A stretch of DNA of 64,000 nt from Desulfovibrio sp. (GTDB lineage Bacteria > Desulfobacterota > Desulfovibrionia > Desulfovibrionales > Desulfovibrionaceae): contig NZ_JAHZCJ010000001.1 of the NCBI RefSeq assembly GCF_019422935.1, forward strand, positions 594,127-658,126, given 5' to 3'. Each line of letters opens with the position of its first letter. Positions within the stretch are counted from its first letter, which is position 1. Shown here one piece after another: positions 1 through 7,396 of this stretch. The notes under the pieces are model-generated. The model did no database searches, was not told where the DNA came from, and worked only from the letters and a program-made list of their open reading frames with translations. Position numbers and translations under genes: made by a program.

Positions 1-491
1 CAGGCGCTGGCCATGTTCAGCGATTCCTGCGTGGTGCCCTGGTTGGACGCGCCATCGCCGAAAAAGCAGGCGCATACGCCCTTGGTGTCCTTGTACTGGC
101 AGCTGAAGGCCGCGCCCACGGCAAGAGGCCCGCCGCCGCCCACAATGCCGTTGGCGCCAAGAATGCCGATGTTGAAGTCGGCAATGTGCATGGAGCCGCC
201 CTTGCCCTTGCAGTAACCGGTGGAACGGCCATAGATTTCGGCCATCATGAGCTTGAGGTCGCCGCCCTTGGCCAGGCAGTGCCCGTGGCCGCGGTGGGTG
301 CTGGTGATCATGTCCGTCTGCTTCAGCGCGGCGCACGCGCCTGTGGCTACGGCTTCTTCACCAAGGTAGAGGTGAACGAATCCGGGTATTTTGCCAGCTG
401 CAAAAAACTTTTGCAGCTCGCTTTCAAAAAGGCGGATCTTGGTCATGGTGCTGAACATTTCCAGCAGAACCTTTTTGTCGGGATGTTTCAT
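1..491 (-). CDS. acoA: Acetoin dehydrogenase E1 alpha subunit (partial)
   Basis: This is the thiamine-diphosphate-dependent E1 alpha subunit of the acetoin dehydrogenase complex, which cleaves acetoin and passes the acetyl unit to E2. The protein starts MKHPDKKVLLEMFSTMTKIR. It has the family signatures YLGEEAVATG, STHRGHGHCLAKG and GKGGSMHI, and the start of the ThDP-binding motif (FFGDGASNQG, about residue 155). The ATG at 491 is preceded by a GAGG-type ribosome site. The gene is cut by the left edge of the window, so only the first 163 codons or so are present. It lies in one operon with the Lin0512-family gene and acoC. The E1 beta gene is not visible and is probably further left. The family call is firm; acetoin as substrate is inferred from the AcoC- and AcoR-like neighbours. 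Confidence 0.9.
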   Translation of the reverse strand, partial: MKHPDKKVLLEMFSTMTKIRLFESELQKFFAAGKIPGFVHLYLGEEAVATGACAALKQTDMITSTHRGHGHCLAKGGDLKLMMAEIYGRSTGYCKGKGGSMHIADFNIGILGANGIVGGGGPLAVGAAFSCQYKDTKGVCACFFGDGASNQGTTQESLNMASA

Positions 492-526
492 GGTACTCTC
501 CTCAGATTGCTGATTGTGGTGCCGAC

Positions 527-889
527 TCAGTCAATATCTACCGACACGGTCAGGGCCGCGCAGGCCAACACGATGTCGCTGCAACCGGGGCTGAAGCAGG
601 CAACTTCAAGGCCAGGGGTGCGCAAGCCGCCCGTAACGACTTCAATGCTCTTTTCTCCGATGGGGATGGCGGCAAGCACTGCTTCCTTGTCCACCAGATC
701 CGGCTCTGGCACGGCAATACGCGCATGCACATGCACGCCCTGAAACGAACCGCGTCCAAGTATCTCCACCAGGCCGCACAAACAACTGCGCGAAATGGCG
801 TCCTTGACTGCCCGGGTGGAGGCCTTGGTCATGTTTGCGCCGTGCAGATCGGCCCCGGTGCCCAGTTCAACCACGTAACGTTGCAGCAT
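527..889 (-). CDS. Lin0512-family conserved protein of the acetoin operon
   Basis: A 120-residue protein beginning MLQRYVVELGTGADLHG. It matches from memory the Lin0512 family of small conserved proteins (usually about 115-120 residues), whose biochemical role is not established. An in-frame upstream start would add 19 residues, but the ATG at 889 has a strong GGAGG site six bases away. Landmarks are ISRSCLCGLVEIL with a pair of cysteines in the middle and ACFSPGCSDIVLACAAL near the C terminus. It sits between acoC (16 bases upstream) and acoA (35 bases downstream) on the same strand, so it is co-transcribed with the complex. That suggests a role in assembly, cofactor handling or metabolism around acetoin, but this is inference. 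Confidence 0.75.
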   Translation of the reverse strand: MLQRYVVELGTGADLHGANMTKASTRAVKDAISRSCLCGLVEILGRGSFQGVHVHARIAVPEPDLVDKEAVLAAIPIGEKSIEVVTGGLRTPGLEVACFSPGCSDIVLACAALTVSVDID

Positions 890-905
890 TGGATTCCTCC
901 GCTGG

Positions 906-2141
906 CTAGCCCAGCATGCGCACGGGCTGTTCAAGCATGTCCGCAAGGGTGCGCAGGAAGCTCATGGCCGGGCCGCCATCGGTGACCATGTGGTTGAAGG
1001 TGAGGGAAAGGGTCATCATTTTGCGCACGCAGACCTGACATTCAAAGACGCCCGGCTTTTCCACCACGCGGCCAACGCCGAGGATGCCTGTTTCCGGCGG
1101 ATTGAGGATGGGGGTAAAGCCATCCACGCCAAGCATGCTCACATTGGAAATGGTAAAGGTGCCGCCGGAAATCTCGTCCATGGAGAGGCCGCCCTTGCGG
1201 GCACGGCTGGCGGCATCGCGCACCTTGGCCTTGAGTTCTTCAAGGCTGAACGTGTCCGCATTCTTGACGTTGGGAACAATGAGGCCCGTATCGAGCGAAA
1301 CGGCGATGCCAAGGTTCACATGTTTGTGCATGTGGACGCCGTCTGCCTGTAGGGTGGTGTTCATGACGGGGTGCTGCCTGAGTGCGCGGCACACGGCAAA
1401 AGCGATGATGTCGTTGAACGAGAGGCGGTATTCCGGATCTTTTTTGTTGCGGGCCAGCATGGTGTCGCGCAGGGCAACCATTTCAGTAACGTCGGCTTCC
1501 ACAAAAACGGTCAGTTGCGCCGCGTTTTGCAGGCTGGCCTGCATGTTGTCAGCTATGAGCTTGCGCAGGCCGTCCATGGGGATGACTTCGTCCGCATCAG
1601 CCTCAGGGGTGGAGCAGGGTTGCGCCGGGGCGGCGCTGACCGGGGCCGGGGCTTTTGCGGCTGCTTCGTGGGCGGCGCGAACATCCTTTTCTGTAACAAT
1701 ACCGTCGCGCCCTGTGCCCGTTACCGTTGCCAGATCAACGCCCAGCTCTTTGGCGGCCTTGCGGGCTGCGGGCATGGCGCGGACTTCTCCTTGCGCCGTG
1801 CCGGCCTGAGCATTCTGCACCTTTGCTCCGGATGCTGCGGGTGCCGGGGAATCGGCAGACACTGCCGCTGCGGCACTGGCGGCCGGTGCGGCCACGGCCT
1901 CTCCCGATTCGCCGATGATGCCGATAACCTGCATGACCGGAACAACCTCGCCCTGCGGGCTGACAATCTGCAAAAGCACGCCGCCTGCCGGAGACTCGAC
2001 CACGTTGGTGATCTTGTCTGTTTCCACTTCCAGCAGAGGTTGCCCCACTGCCACCGCACCGCCTTCGGCCACAAGCCAGCGCGCTATCTTGCCTGTTTTC
2101 ATGGTGAGGCCCCATTTGGGCATCTGCACTTCGTAGGCCAT
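906..2141 (-). CDS. acoC: Acetoin dehydrogenase E2, dihydrolipoamide acetyltransferase
   Basis: This 411-residue E2 component accepts the acetyl group on lipoate and transfers it to CoA. Domains in order: an N-terminal lipoyl domain (residues 1-80) with the lipoylation lysine in VETDKITNVVESP; an Ala/Pro-rich linker; a peripheral-subunit-binding domain (about 120-155, MPAARKAAKELGVDL); a second linker; and the catalytic acetyltransferase domain (about 185-411) with the C-terminal HMVTDGGPAMSFL motif that carries the active-site histidine and DG. It is the first gene of the minus-strand operon. A GGAGG site precedes ATG 2141, and a sigma-54 promoter lies about 50 bases upstream. A similar E2 could serve another 2-oxoacid complex, but the adjoining AcoR-type activator and butanediol dehydrogenase favour acetoin. 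Confidence 0.92.
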   Translation of the reverse strand: MAYEVQMPKWGLTMKTGKIARWLVAEGGAVAVGQPLLEVETDKITNVVESPAGGVLLQIVSPQGEVVPVMQVIGIIGESGEAVAAPAASAAAAVSADSPAPAASGAKVQNAQAGTAQGEVRAMPAARKAAKELGVDLATVTGTGRDGIVTEKDVRAAHEAAAKAPAPVSAAPAQPCSTPEADADEVIPMDGLRKLIADNMQASLQNAAQLTVFVEADVTEMVALRDTMLARNKKDPEYRLSFNDIIAFAVCRALRQHPVMNTTLQADGVHMHKHVNLGIAVSLDTGLIVPNVKNADTFSLEELKAKVRDAASRARKGGLSMDEISGGTFTISNVSMLGVDGFTPILNPPETGILGVGRVVEKPGVFECQVCVRKMMTLSLTFNHMVTDGGPAMSFLRTLADMLEQPVRMLG

Positions 2142-2191
2142 CCGCTACCTCCTTGCGCCGATGTGGCGCATGCGTTTATGCCTACTGGATT

Positions 2192-2206
2192 GCAACTCTG
2201 ATACCA
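2192..2206 (-). promoter_or_regulatory. Sigma-54 (-24/-12) promoter of the acoC operon
   Basis: Read on the minus strand the element is TGGTATCAGAGTTGC: GG and GC separated by exactly ten bases, with TTGC at -12. This fits the sigma-54 consensus spacing. Transcription would start near 2180, giving a leader of about 40 bases before acoC. The divergently placed AcoR-type activator is an enhancer-binding protein, which is what such a promoter needs. Confidence 0.7.
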
Positions 2207-2267
2207 CTTTATAACAGGTGATAATAAATGAATAATTTAAAAAACACTTTGTGTGTGTATTTGATAG

Positions 2268-2284
2268 TGTTCCAAAATCGAACA
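2268..2284. promoter_or_regulatory. Probable AcoR enhancer site (TGTTC-N7-GAACA)
   Basis: A perfect inverted repeat, TGTTC-CAAAATC-GAACA, about 70 bases upstream of the acoC -24/-12 element. The same repeat with the same spacing occurs upstream of the butanediol dehydrogenase promoter at 4808-4824. A further TGTTC half-site starts at 2291. The recurrence in front of both sigma-54 promoters makes an activator-binding site likely; assigning it to the AcoR-type protein is inference. Confidence 0.6.
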
Positions 2285-2535
2285 TAACGCTGTTCTGTAA
2301 GACCAGTTATGATACACTACAATATACAAAAAATTCATGGAGTTGTTTTTTTAGACATAATATGAATGTAGCCATGCGCAAAGAGCTATTCCATTTTTTC
2401 ACGGACGGTGCTATTGCTTAAAACAAAGCTGCGGGGTCGCATTATTCAGAAGTGGGGCAGGTGGCCTTTTTAAAGTGGAGAGGCCAGCGAACCGGCATGC
2501 TTGTTGAGAGGGCGTGCGCGCCCGGGAGATAAGTC

Positions 2536-4623
2536 ATGTATGTTCTGCAAAGAAATGGCGATGTCTTTGAAATGCGGCAGGAACCCCTGCTGGCGGAAGG
2601 CGTCAACCGCACGGGGTTTTTGTTCAACAGCTATAGCGGCGCACCAAGAGCGAATCGGCGGGAAACCTGGGAATCCTTTATAAGAACCGGCAGGATTGTT
2701 GATGACAGCCTGCCCCGGCCCATTGCGGCCTCCTGGATGCGTTGCCGCGATCTGGGGGTGGATCCGCTGCTGCCCAAGTGCGCGGAATTTACGCCCATGA
2801 GCCAGATCAACGCCCAGGCCGAAATATACGCGGAGCTGGCGGCTGGCGTGGAACGTCAGGTGTATGAGCAGATCAAGGACAAAGGCCTGCTCATGACGGT
2901 ATCCGAGGCCAATGGCCGGTTGCTGCGCACCTGCGGCAACAAGGAGGTGCTGCTTCAGGCAGACCAGCTTTACTTTGGCCCTGGCGCGGTATGGTCTGAA
3001 AGAAGCGTGGGAACCAACGCCATAAGTCTGGCCCTTTCTGACGGCATGCCAGCGCAGGTTATGGGCGAAGAGCATTTTTGCAGCAGCCATCAGGCCTGGG
3101 GCTGTTCTGCCGCGCCCATTTTCACGCCCTTTGGGCAACTGTGGGGCTGTTTTGACATTTCCGGGCCAACCAGCGCCGATCACCGTCAGGCATTGTGGCT
3201 GGCCGTTGGCGCTGCCCGCGAGATAGAACGCCTGTTGCTCAACGCCTCTCTGAGCAGCATGGAGAACAAATCCCGCACGCTTCTCAGTACGCTCTTCAGT
3301 TCCATGCCCATTGGCGTGCTGATGGTGGATGAGGGCGGCATCATCACCTATGCCAATGCGCAGGCGGAGCGCCTGCTGGGCTTTAGCGGCGATGTGCGCG
3401 GCGGGCGCGCCGAGGCTTTTTTTGACTACACCCTGTATGCGCGTCAGCAGGCGGAAAAGGGCGGCCAACCCGAGGGTGTTCCCCTGCGTTGCCTGACCAA
3501 TTCTTCCCTTACAGCCTGCGCCATGCCCTTCATGACGGGCAGGTCAGAAGCGCGCTACACTCTTGTGACCCTTCAGGCCGGAGTAGAGACCTGCCCCGCG
3601 CCCATTGCCCCTGTGCCGCATATTCCGCGCCGCGAAGGCACACGCCCCTTTGGCGATATTGTTTACCGTAGCGAAAAAATGACCCGCACAGTTGAGCAGG
3701 CACGGCATATGGCCAAAAGCCCTGCGGCGGTTTTGCTGCTGGGCGAAACGGGCACGGGCAAGGAACTGTTTGCACGGGCCATCCACAAGGCCAGCCGATG
3801 TTCCGAAGGGCCGTTTGTGGCCGTGAACTGCGGGGCTTTGCCGCGCGAGCTTATCCAGAGCGAACTTTTTGGCTACGAGCGGGGAGCCTTTACCGGAGCA
3901 GTGGAAAAGGGGCGTCCCGGCAAGTTTGAACTAGCCGACAAGGGGACTCTGTTTCTGGATGAAATTTCTGAAATGCCGCTGGAAATGCAGGTCAACCTGC
4001 TGCGGCCTCTGGAAGACCGCTGCGTCACACGGGTGGGCGGCAAGCAGACCAGAATGGTTGATTTCCGGCTGGTCACGGCCACCAACCGCAATCTTGACGA
4101 ACTGATGGCTTCGGGCGCGTTTCGTGAAGATCTGTTTTACCGCATCCATGTGCTTGCCCTGGAGATTCCCCCTTTGCGCGAACGCAGGGAAGATATCGCG
4201 GTCATTGCAGAATACCATTGCAAACGCCTGTGCCGTACCTATGGGCATCCTTTTGGCGGTTTTTCTGCCGAGGCTTTGCGCGTGATGGAAGATTACGACT
4301 GGCCCGGCAATGTGCGCCAGCTTGTGCACAGCGTGGAATTTGCCGTCAACATGGCGCAGGGCGGCTGTATTTTGCCCGCACATCTGCCTGCGCATTTGCA
4401 GCCTTGTGCGGATGGAACAGACGCCGCCAGCGGGCAAGCGGACGGGCAAGCCGCGGCGGCCCTGCCCGGAATGACCGATTTTAACCTGGACAATCAGGAG
4501 GCCAAGGTCATCCGCTGCGCATTGAAGCATTATAACGGCAACATGCTTCAGGCCGCAAAGGCCCTGGGCATCGGCCGCAACACCCTGTACGCCAAACTGC
4601 GCAAGATTGTTCCCGAAGGCTAG
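2536..4623 (+). CDS. acoR: Sigma-54-dependent activator of acetoin catabolism, AcoR type
   Basis: A 695-residue enhancer-binding protein. The N-terminal third is a GAF-like sensor region (about 50-220). A PAS domain follows (about 245-310, PIGVLMVDEGGIITYANAQA). The AAA+ domain (about 370-600) has Walker A GETGTGKE near residue 403, the sigma-54-contacting GAFTGA loop near 452 and Walker B GTLFLDE near 470. The C terminus is a Fis-type helix-turn-helix (MLQAAKALGIGRNTLYAKL). This is the standard layout of AcoR. It lies divergent from the acoC operon and upstream of the butanediol dehydrogenase, and both have sigma-54 promoters. The ATG at 2536 follows a GGGAG site; no sigma-70 promoter could be picked with confidence. 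Confidence 0.9.
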   Translation: MYVLQRNGDVFEMRQEPLLAEGVNRTGFLFNSYSGAPRANRRETWESFIRTGRIVDDSLPRPIAASWMRCRDLGVDPLLPKCAEFTPMSQINAQAEIYAELAAGVERQVYEQIKDKGLLMTVSEANGRLLRTCGNKEVLLQADQLYFGPGAVWSERSVGTNAISLALSDGMPAQVMGEEHFCSSHQAWGCSAAPIFTPFGQLWGCFDISGPTSADHRQALWLAVGAAREIERLLLNASLSSMENKSRTLLSTLFSSMPIGVLMVDEGGIITYANAQAERLLGFSGDVRGGRAEAFFDYTLYARQQAEKGGQPEGVPLRCLTNSSLTACAMPFMTGRSEARYTLVTLQAGVETCPAPIAPVPHIPRREGTRPFGDIVYRSEKMTRTVEQARHMAKSPAAVLLLGETGTGKELFARAIHKASRCSEGPFVAVNCGALPRELIQSELFGYERGAFTGAVEKGRPGKFELADKGTLFLDEISEMPLEMQVNLLRPLEDRCVTRVGGKQTRMVDFRLVTATNRNLDELMASGAFREDLFYRIHVLALEIPPLRERREDIAVIAEYHCKRLCRTYGHPFGGFSAEALRVMEDYDWPGNVRQLVHSVEFAVNMAQGGCILPAHLPAHLQPCADGTDAASGQADGQAAAALPGMTDFNLDNQEAKVIRCALKHYNGNMLQAAKALGIGRNTLYAKLRKIVPEG

Positions 4624-4657
4624 TCTTCCACAATAGCCTGTCAGATTACCACAACCC

Positions 4658-4718
4658 GGCCTGCTCTGAACCGTAAGCCCCACTTATGGGCGCATATGGT
4701 CTGGAGCAGGCCTTTTTT
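4658..4718 (+). terminator. Rho-independent terminator after acoR
   Basis: Nine-base arms GGCCTGCTC (4658-4666) and GAGCAGGCC (4704-4712) are followed by six T. The 37-base loop contains its own small stem (GCCC/GGGC), so a stacked two-stem structure is possible. Confidence 0.75.
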
Positions 4719-4776
4719 ATGGCATCTGCGTATGCCTTGGCCTGCATTTTACCGTCTAGTGGCTTGCTGATTCCTC

Positions 4777-4824
4777 TGTTCCACTTCCGCCCACGATAGC
4801 CTTGCCTTGTTCCACTTCAGAACA
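4777..4824. promoter_or_regulatory. Tandem AcoR-type enhancer sites upstream of butanediol dehydrogenase
   Basis: A perfect repeat TGTTC-CACTTCA-GAACA lies at 4808-4824. A degenerate copy, TGTTC-CACTTCC-GCCCA, starts 31 bases earlier at 4777, about three helical turns away. The perfect copy matches the repeat upstream of acoC in both arms and spacing. Its centre is about 140 bases before the predicted start of transcription, a normal distance for a sigma-54 enhancer. Confidence 0.6.
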
Positions 4825-4930
4825 GTGTCAGCGGCTGCGGTATGCCTGTCTGCATGTGCAATTTTTCTCGATTGAGCCAGGGCAAGGCTTGCCGGGTATG
4901 TCCGCTCATCCGCTGCTGGCGCGGATTTTA

Positions 4931-4946
4931 CGGCATGACCTGTGCA
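4931..4946 (+). promoter_or_regulatory. Sigma-54 promoter of the butanediol dehydrogenase gene
   Basis: CGGCATGACCTGTGCA has GG (4932-4933) and GC (4944-4945) ten bases apart, with GGCATG close to the -24 consensus and TGCA at -12. Transcription from about 4957 leaves a short leader before the ATG at 4991. Confidence 0.65.
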
Positions 4947-4990
4947 AAGAAGGAAGCATTCGGATTCAACATCTAACAAGCGAGGCAGTT

Positions 4991-6061
4991 ATGGCGGAAA
5001 CCATGCAGGCGGCAGTTTGGCACGGCAAAAAAGACATCCGCGTTGAAACTGTACCCGTTCCCCCCGCTCCGGCTCCCGGTTGGGTTCAGATCAAGGTTGA
5101 TTGGTGCGGCATCTGCGGCTCGGATCTGCACGAATACCTGGCTGGCCCCATATTCATTCCCACCGAGGCCCCGCATCCGCTTACGGGCAAGCAGGGGAGC
5201 GTCATTCTCGGGCACGAGTTCAGCGGCAAGGTTGTGGCGGTGGGCAGCGGCGTTACCAATGTCAAGGTTGGCGACATGGTTGCGCCAGATGCCTGCCAGC
5301 ACTGCGGCGAGTGTCAGCCTTGCCGCGAAGGGCGCTACAATGTTTGCGAAAAGCTTGCCTTTACGGGCCTGCACAATGACGGCGCATTCGCCCCCTATGT
5401 GAATGTGCCTGCGGAATTGTGCTTTATCATGCCCGAGGGTGTTTCGCCCGAGGCCGGAGCAGTCATGGAACCCCTGGCCACGGGCTTTAAGGCCGTGCGT
5501 ATGGCGGGCAGCATTTTGGGGCTCAATGTTGTGGTGCTTGGGGCGGGAACCATCGGCCTTGGCACCATTATGGCAGCCAAAGCCGCTGGCGCCGGCAAGA
5601 TTATTGTGCTTGAGATGTCCCGTGCGCGCATTGCCAAAGCAATGGAGTGCGGGGCGGACATTGTGGTGAACCCCAAGGAATGCGACCCTGTTGCAAAAGT
5701 GAAAGAACTGACCGGCGGCTCCGGGGCTGATGTTTCCTTTGAATGTATCGGCAACAAGCACACAGGGCCGCTGGCCATAGATGTGCTGCGCAACACCGGA
5801 ACGGCCATCATCGTGGGTATTTTTGAAGAGCCCAGTTCTTTCAACTTTTTCAGCCTCAGCGGCACGGACAAAAAAGTCATGGGCACGCTGGCCTACACCA
5901 TTGAGGATTTCAAGGGCCTTGCCGCGCTCATGGCCAAGGGCGTCATCAAGGCGGAAAATCTCATCACCGGCAAGATTGAGCTGAAAGACATCATGGAAAA
6001 GGGCTTTCTTGAGCTGATCAACAACAAGGACGAAAATATCAAGATACTTGTGCGTCCCTGA
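4991..6061 (+). CDS. Zinc-dependent (R,R)-butanediol dehydrogenase-type MDR alcohol dehydrogenase
   Basis: A 356-residue medium-chain dehydrogenase/reductase that would interconvert 2,3-butanediol and acetoin with NAD. The catalytic zinc ligands are Cys39 (WCGICGSDLHE) and His75/Glu76 (ILGHEFSG). The structural zinc site is Cys105, 108, 111 and 119 (CGECQPCREGRYNVC). The Rossmann motif is VVVLGAGTIGLG, about residue 180. The reading frame is open further upstream, but homology begins at MAETMQAAVWHGKKDIRVE, and the sigma-54 promoter lies inside the longer version, so the ATG at 4991 is preferred. It follows the AcoR-type gene and shares its presumed enhancer sites. Substrate is inferred from family and context; sorbitol/threonine dehydrogenase relatives cannot be excluded. 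Confidence 0.85.
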   Translation: MAETMQAAVWHGKKDIRVETVPVPPAPAPGWVQIKVDWCGICGSDLHEYLAGPIFIPTEAPHPLTGKQGSVILGHEFSGKVVAVGSGVTNVKVGDMVAPDACQHCGECQPCREGRYNVCEKLAFTGLHNDGAFAPYVNVPAELCFIMPEGVSPEAGAVMEPLATGFKAVRMAGSILGLNVVVLGAGTIGLGTIMAAKAAGAGKIIVLEMSRARIAKAMECGADIVVNPKECDPVAKVKELTGGSGADVSFECIGNKHTGPLAIDVLRNTGTAIIVGIFEEPSSFNFFSLSGTDKKVMGTLAYTIEDFKGLAALMAKGVIKAENLITGKIELKDIMEKGFLELINNKDENIKILVRP

Positions 6062-6134
6062 CGTGCCCGACGGCGCATCTGAGGGATAATCCTGCTGTTT
6101 TGCCACAGTTATTTATGCGCGGCAGGATATGAAA

Positions 6135-6170
6135 GAGGGGTTGCGGAACGGTCCGGAACCCCTCGGTTCG
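6135..6170 (+). terminator. Possible terminator after the butanediol dehydrogenase
   Basis: Strong stem GAGGGGTT (6135-6142) with AACCCCTC (6157-6164) plus inner CGG/CCG pairs. The downstream tract (GGTTCGTTT) is only moderately T-rich, so this may be a weak terminator. Confidence 0.5.
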
Positions 6171-6308
6171 TTTATGCACCCATGCGCACCAGCATGCGGT
6201 CTGGCAGTTTGTATGGGTATTAAACGTTGGCTGTTTTTTTGATCAGTCCGGCATGGCTACAGGTAAAATGCCTTGCGGGTATTCAAACCAGATTGAAATT
6301 TGCAATTG

Positions 6309-6324
6309 TGTTGCCACGGCAACA
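6309..6324. promoter_or_regulatory. Palindrome upstream of the OsmC-like gene
   Basis: TGTTGCC-AC-GGCAACA, seven-base perfect arms with a two-base centre, 60 bases before the OsmC-like start. It has the look of a repressor or redox-regulator site. No matching regulator was identified. Confidence 0.4.
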
Positions 6325-6383
6325 TAAAAATAATGATTTTAGAATATGAATTTTCTTTTTAACTGCACGATGGAGGAATAAGC

Positions 6384-6797
6384 ATGTCTAATATCAGCGC
6401 GACATATCTTGGTAATCTTCAGATGGAACTTGTTCATAATCTTAGCGGCACCAAGATTTATACCACGCCAACCCCTGAGCATGGAGGGTCAGGCAAGGCA
6501 TTTTCTCCCACTGATCTCTGCGCAGCCGCATTGTGTTCATGCGCCATGAGCATGCTGGCAACATATGCGGAAAATCATGGGTTAGATGTGACCGGAACAA
6601 CACTGGAAGTTTTTAAAGCCATGACAACCGAGGCGCCCAGTCGCATAGGCAGAATCGAAATAGTTTTCAACATGCCCAACCGGGGATTTAGCAGCAAGGA
6701 CAAGATGGTAATGGAACGGGCAGCAAATACCTGCGGCGTTCATCACAGCCTGCATCCAGATGTTGAGCAGGTATTTACCTTCCGATGGAACGATTAG
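6384..6797 (+). CDS. OsmC/Ohr-family protein
   Basis: A 137-residue cytoplasmic protein of the OsmC/Ohr superfamily, whose members reduce organic hydroperoxides with a pair of cysteines. The expected pattern is present: FSPTDLCAAALCSCAMSML on the central helix (three cysteines at about 48-54, one likely peroxidatic) and NTCGVHHSLHP near the C terminus (second conserved Cys). The ATG is preceded by GGAGGAAT. It stands alone between the butanediol dehydrogenase and the NRPS, behind a palindromic site. Related OsmC-like proteins such as YhfA lack demonstrated peroxidase activity, so the exact role stays open. Confidence 0.8.
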   Translation: MSNISATYLGNLQMELVHNLSGTKIYTTPTPEHGGSGKAFSPTDLCAAALCSCAMSMLATYAENHGLDVTGTTLEVFKAMTTEAPSRIGRIEIVFNMPNRGFSSKDKMVMERAANTCGVHHSLHPDVEQVFTFRWND

Positions 6798-7396
6798 ATC
6801 TTTTGCTCTGTATGGAGTGCCTGAAATGCTGGCTGCCGTGGCCATGCCCCTGACGGGTAAAAATACGGAACGTTCAGCATCTGCGCCAGATTCAAGGGAT
6901 ACAGTCCAGGTTTTGAGAGTCGGTCCGATGTGTCGGGCCGGGACGCCATGCTGGTTCATAGCCGTGTGCGGGCGAGCCATGTCAATGGATTTTTTGTGCA
7001 GGTTGAGCTTGGCGCGGAGTTTTTTGCTCCCAAAGTTTTTCCTGCTTCGGCGGTTTCAGTTTTGGTCTGGAATTTTAGCGGCTGTTTGCATGATTCATCC
7101 ATGCCATTGGGCTTGGCGTTCTCCTCTACCGAGCTATGTTATATGCGCTTCTAATTATCCCCTCCACGAAGTATCCCATTGAAAAATAACTGTTCCTGAC
7201 TTAGATAGAGAAAGGAATAAAGCAGGTTGCCGCTCTGGATCAACTGGGGTGGCACTGCTTTGCTTTGTGCATAAATAGATAGCGCAATCATGCTGCGTTT
7301 TAACCACAATCTCCCCCCGAAAGTGGCTTTTGCGACGGCGCAGGACTAGCTGGAGTATCAGATAAGCTTTTCGGAAGGTATTGAGGAAAACGCTAA
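6798..7396 (+). other. Intergenic region, possible decayed gene
   Basis: No convincing gene in these 600 bases. One open frame (6930-7154) reads VRASHVNGFFVQVELGAEFF then a KV-PASAV-like tail, which loosely resembles the TOBE domain at the end of ABC-transporter ATPases. It has no ribosome site and no upstream ATPase, so at most it is a remnant. Two T-rich/A-rich stretches near 7160-7200 and 7260-7290 may hold the NRPS promoter, but no clear -35/-10 pair was found. Confidence 0.3.

Noticed and set aside
6930..7154. A 74-residue gene with a TOBE-like segment
   Set aside because: No ribosome site, no ATPase domain before it, weak similarity. Kept only as a possible remnant.
7250..7263. TGGCACTGCTTTGC upstream of the NRPS as a sigma-54 promoter, with TGTTCC at 7191 as an enhancer half-site
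   Set aside because: GG to GC spacing is nine, not ten bases, and the TGTTCC lacks its GAACA partner. Probably chance.
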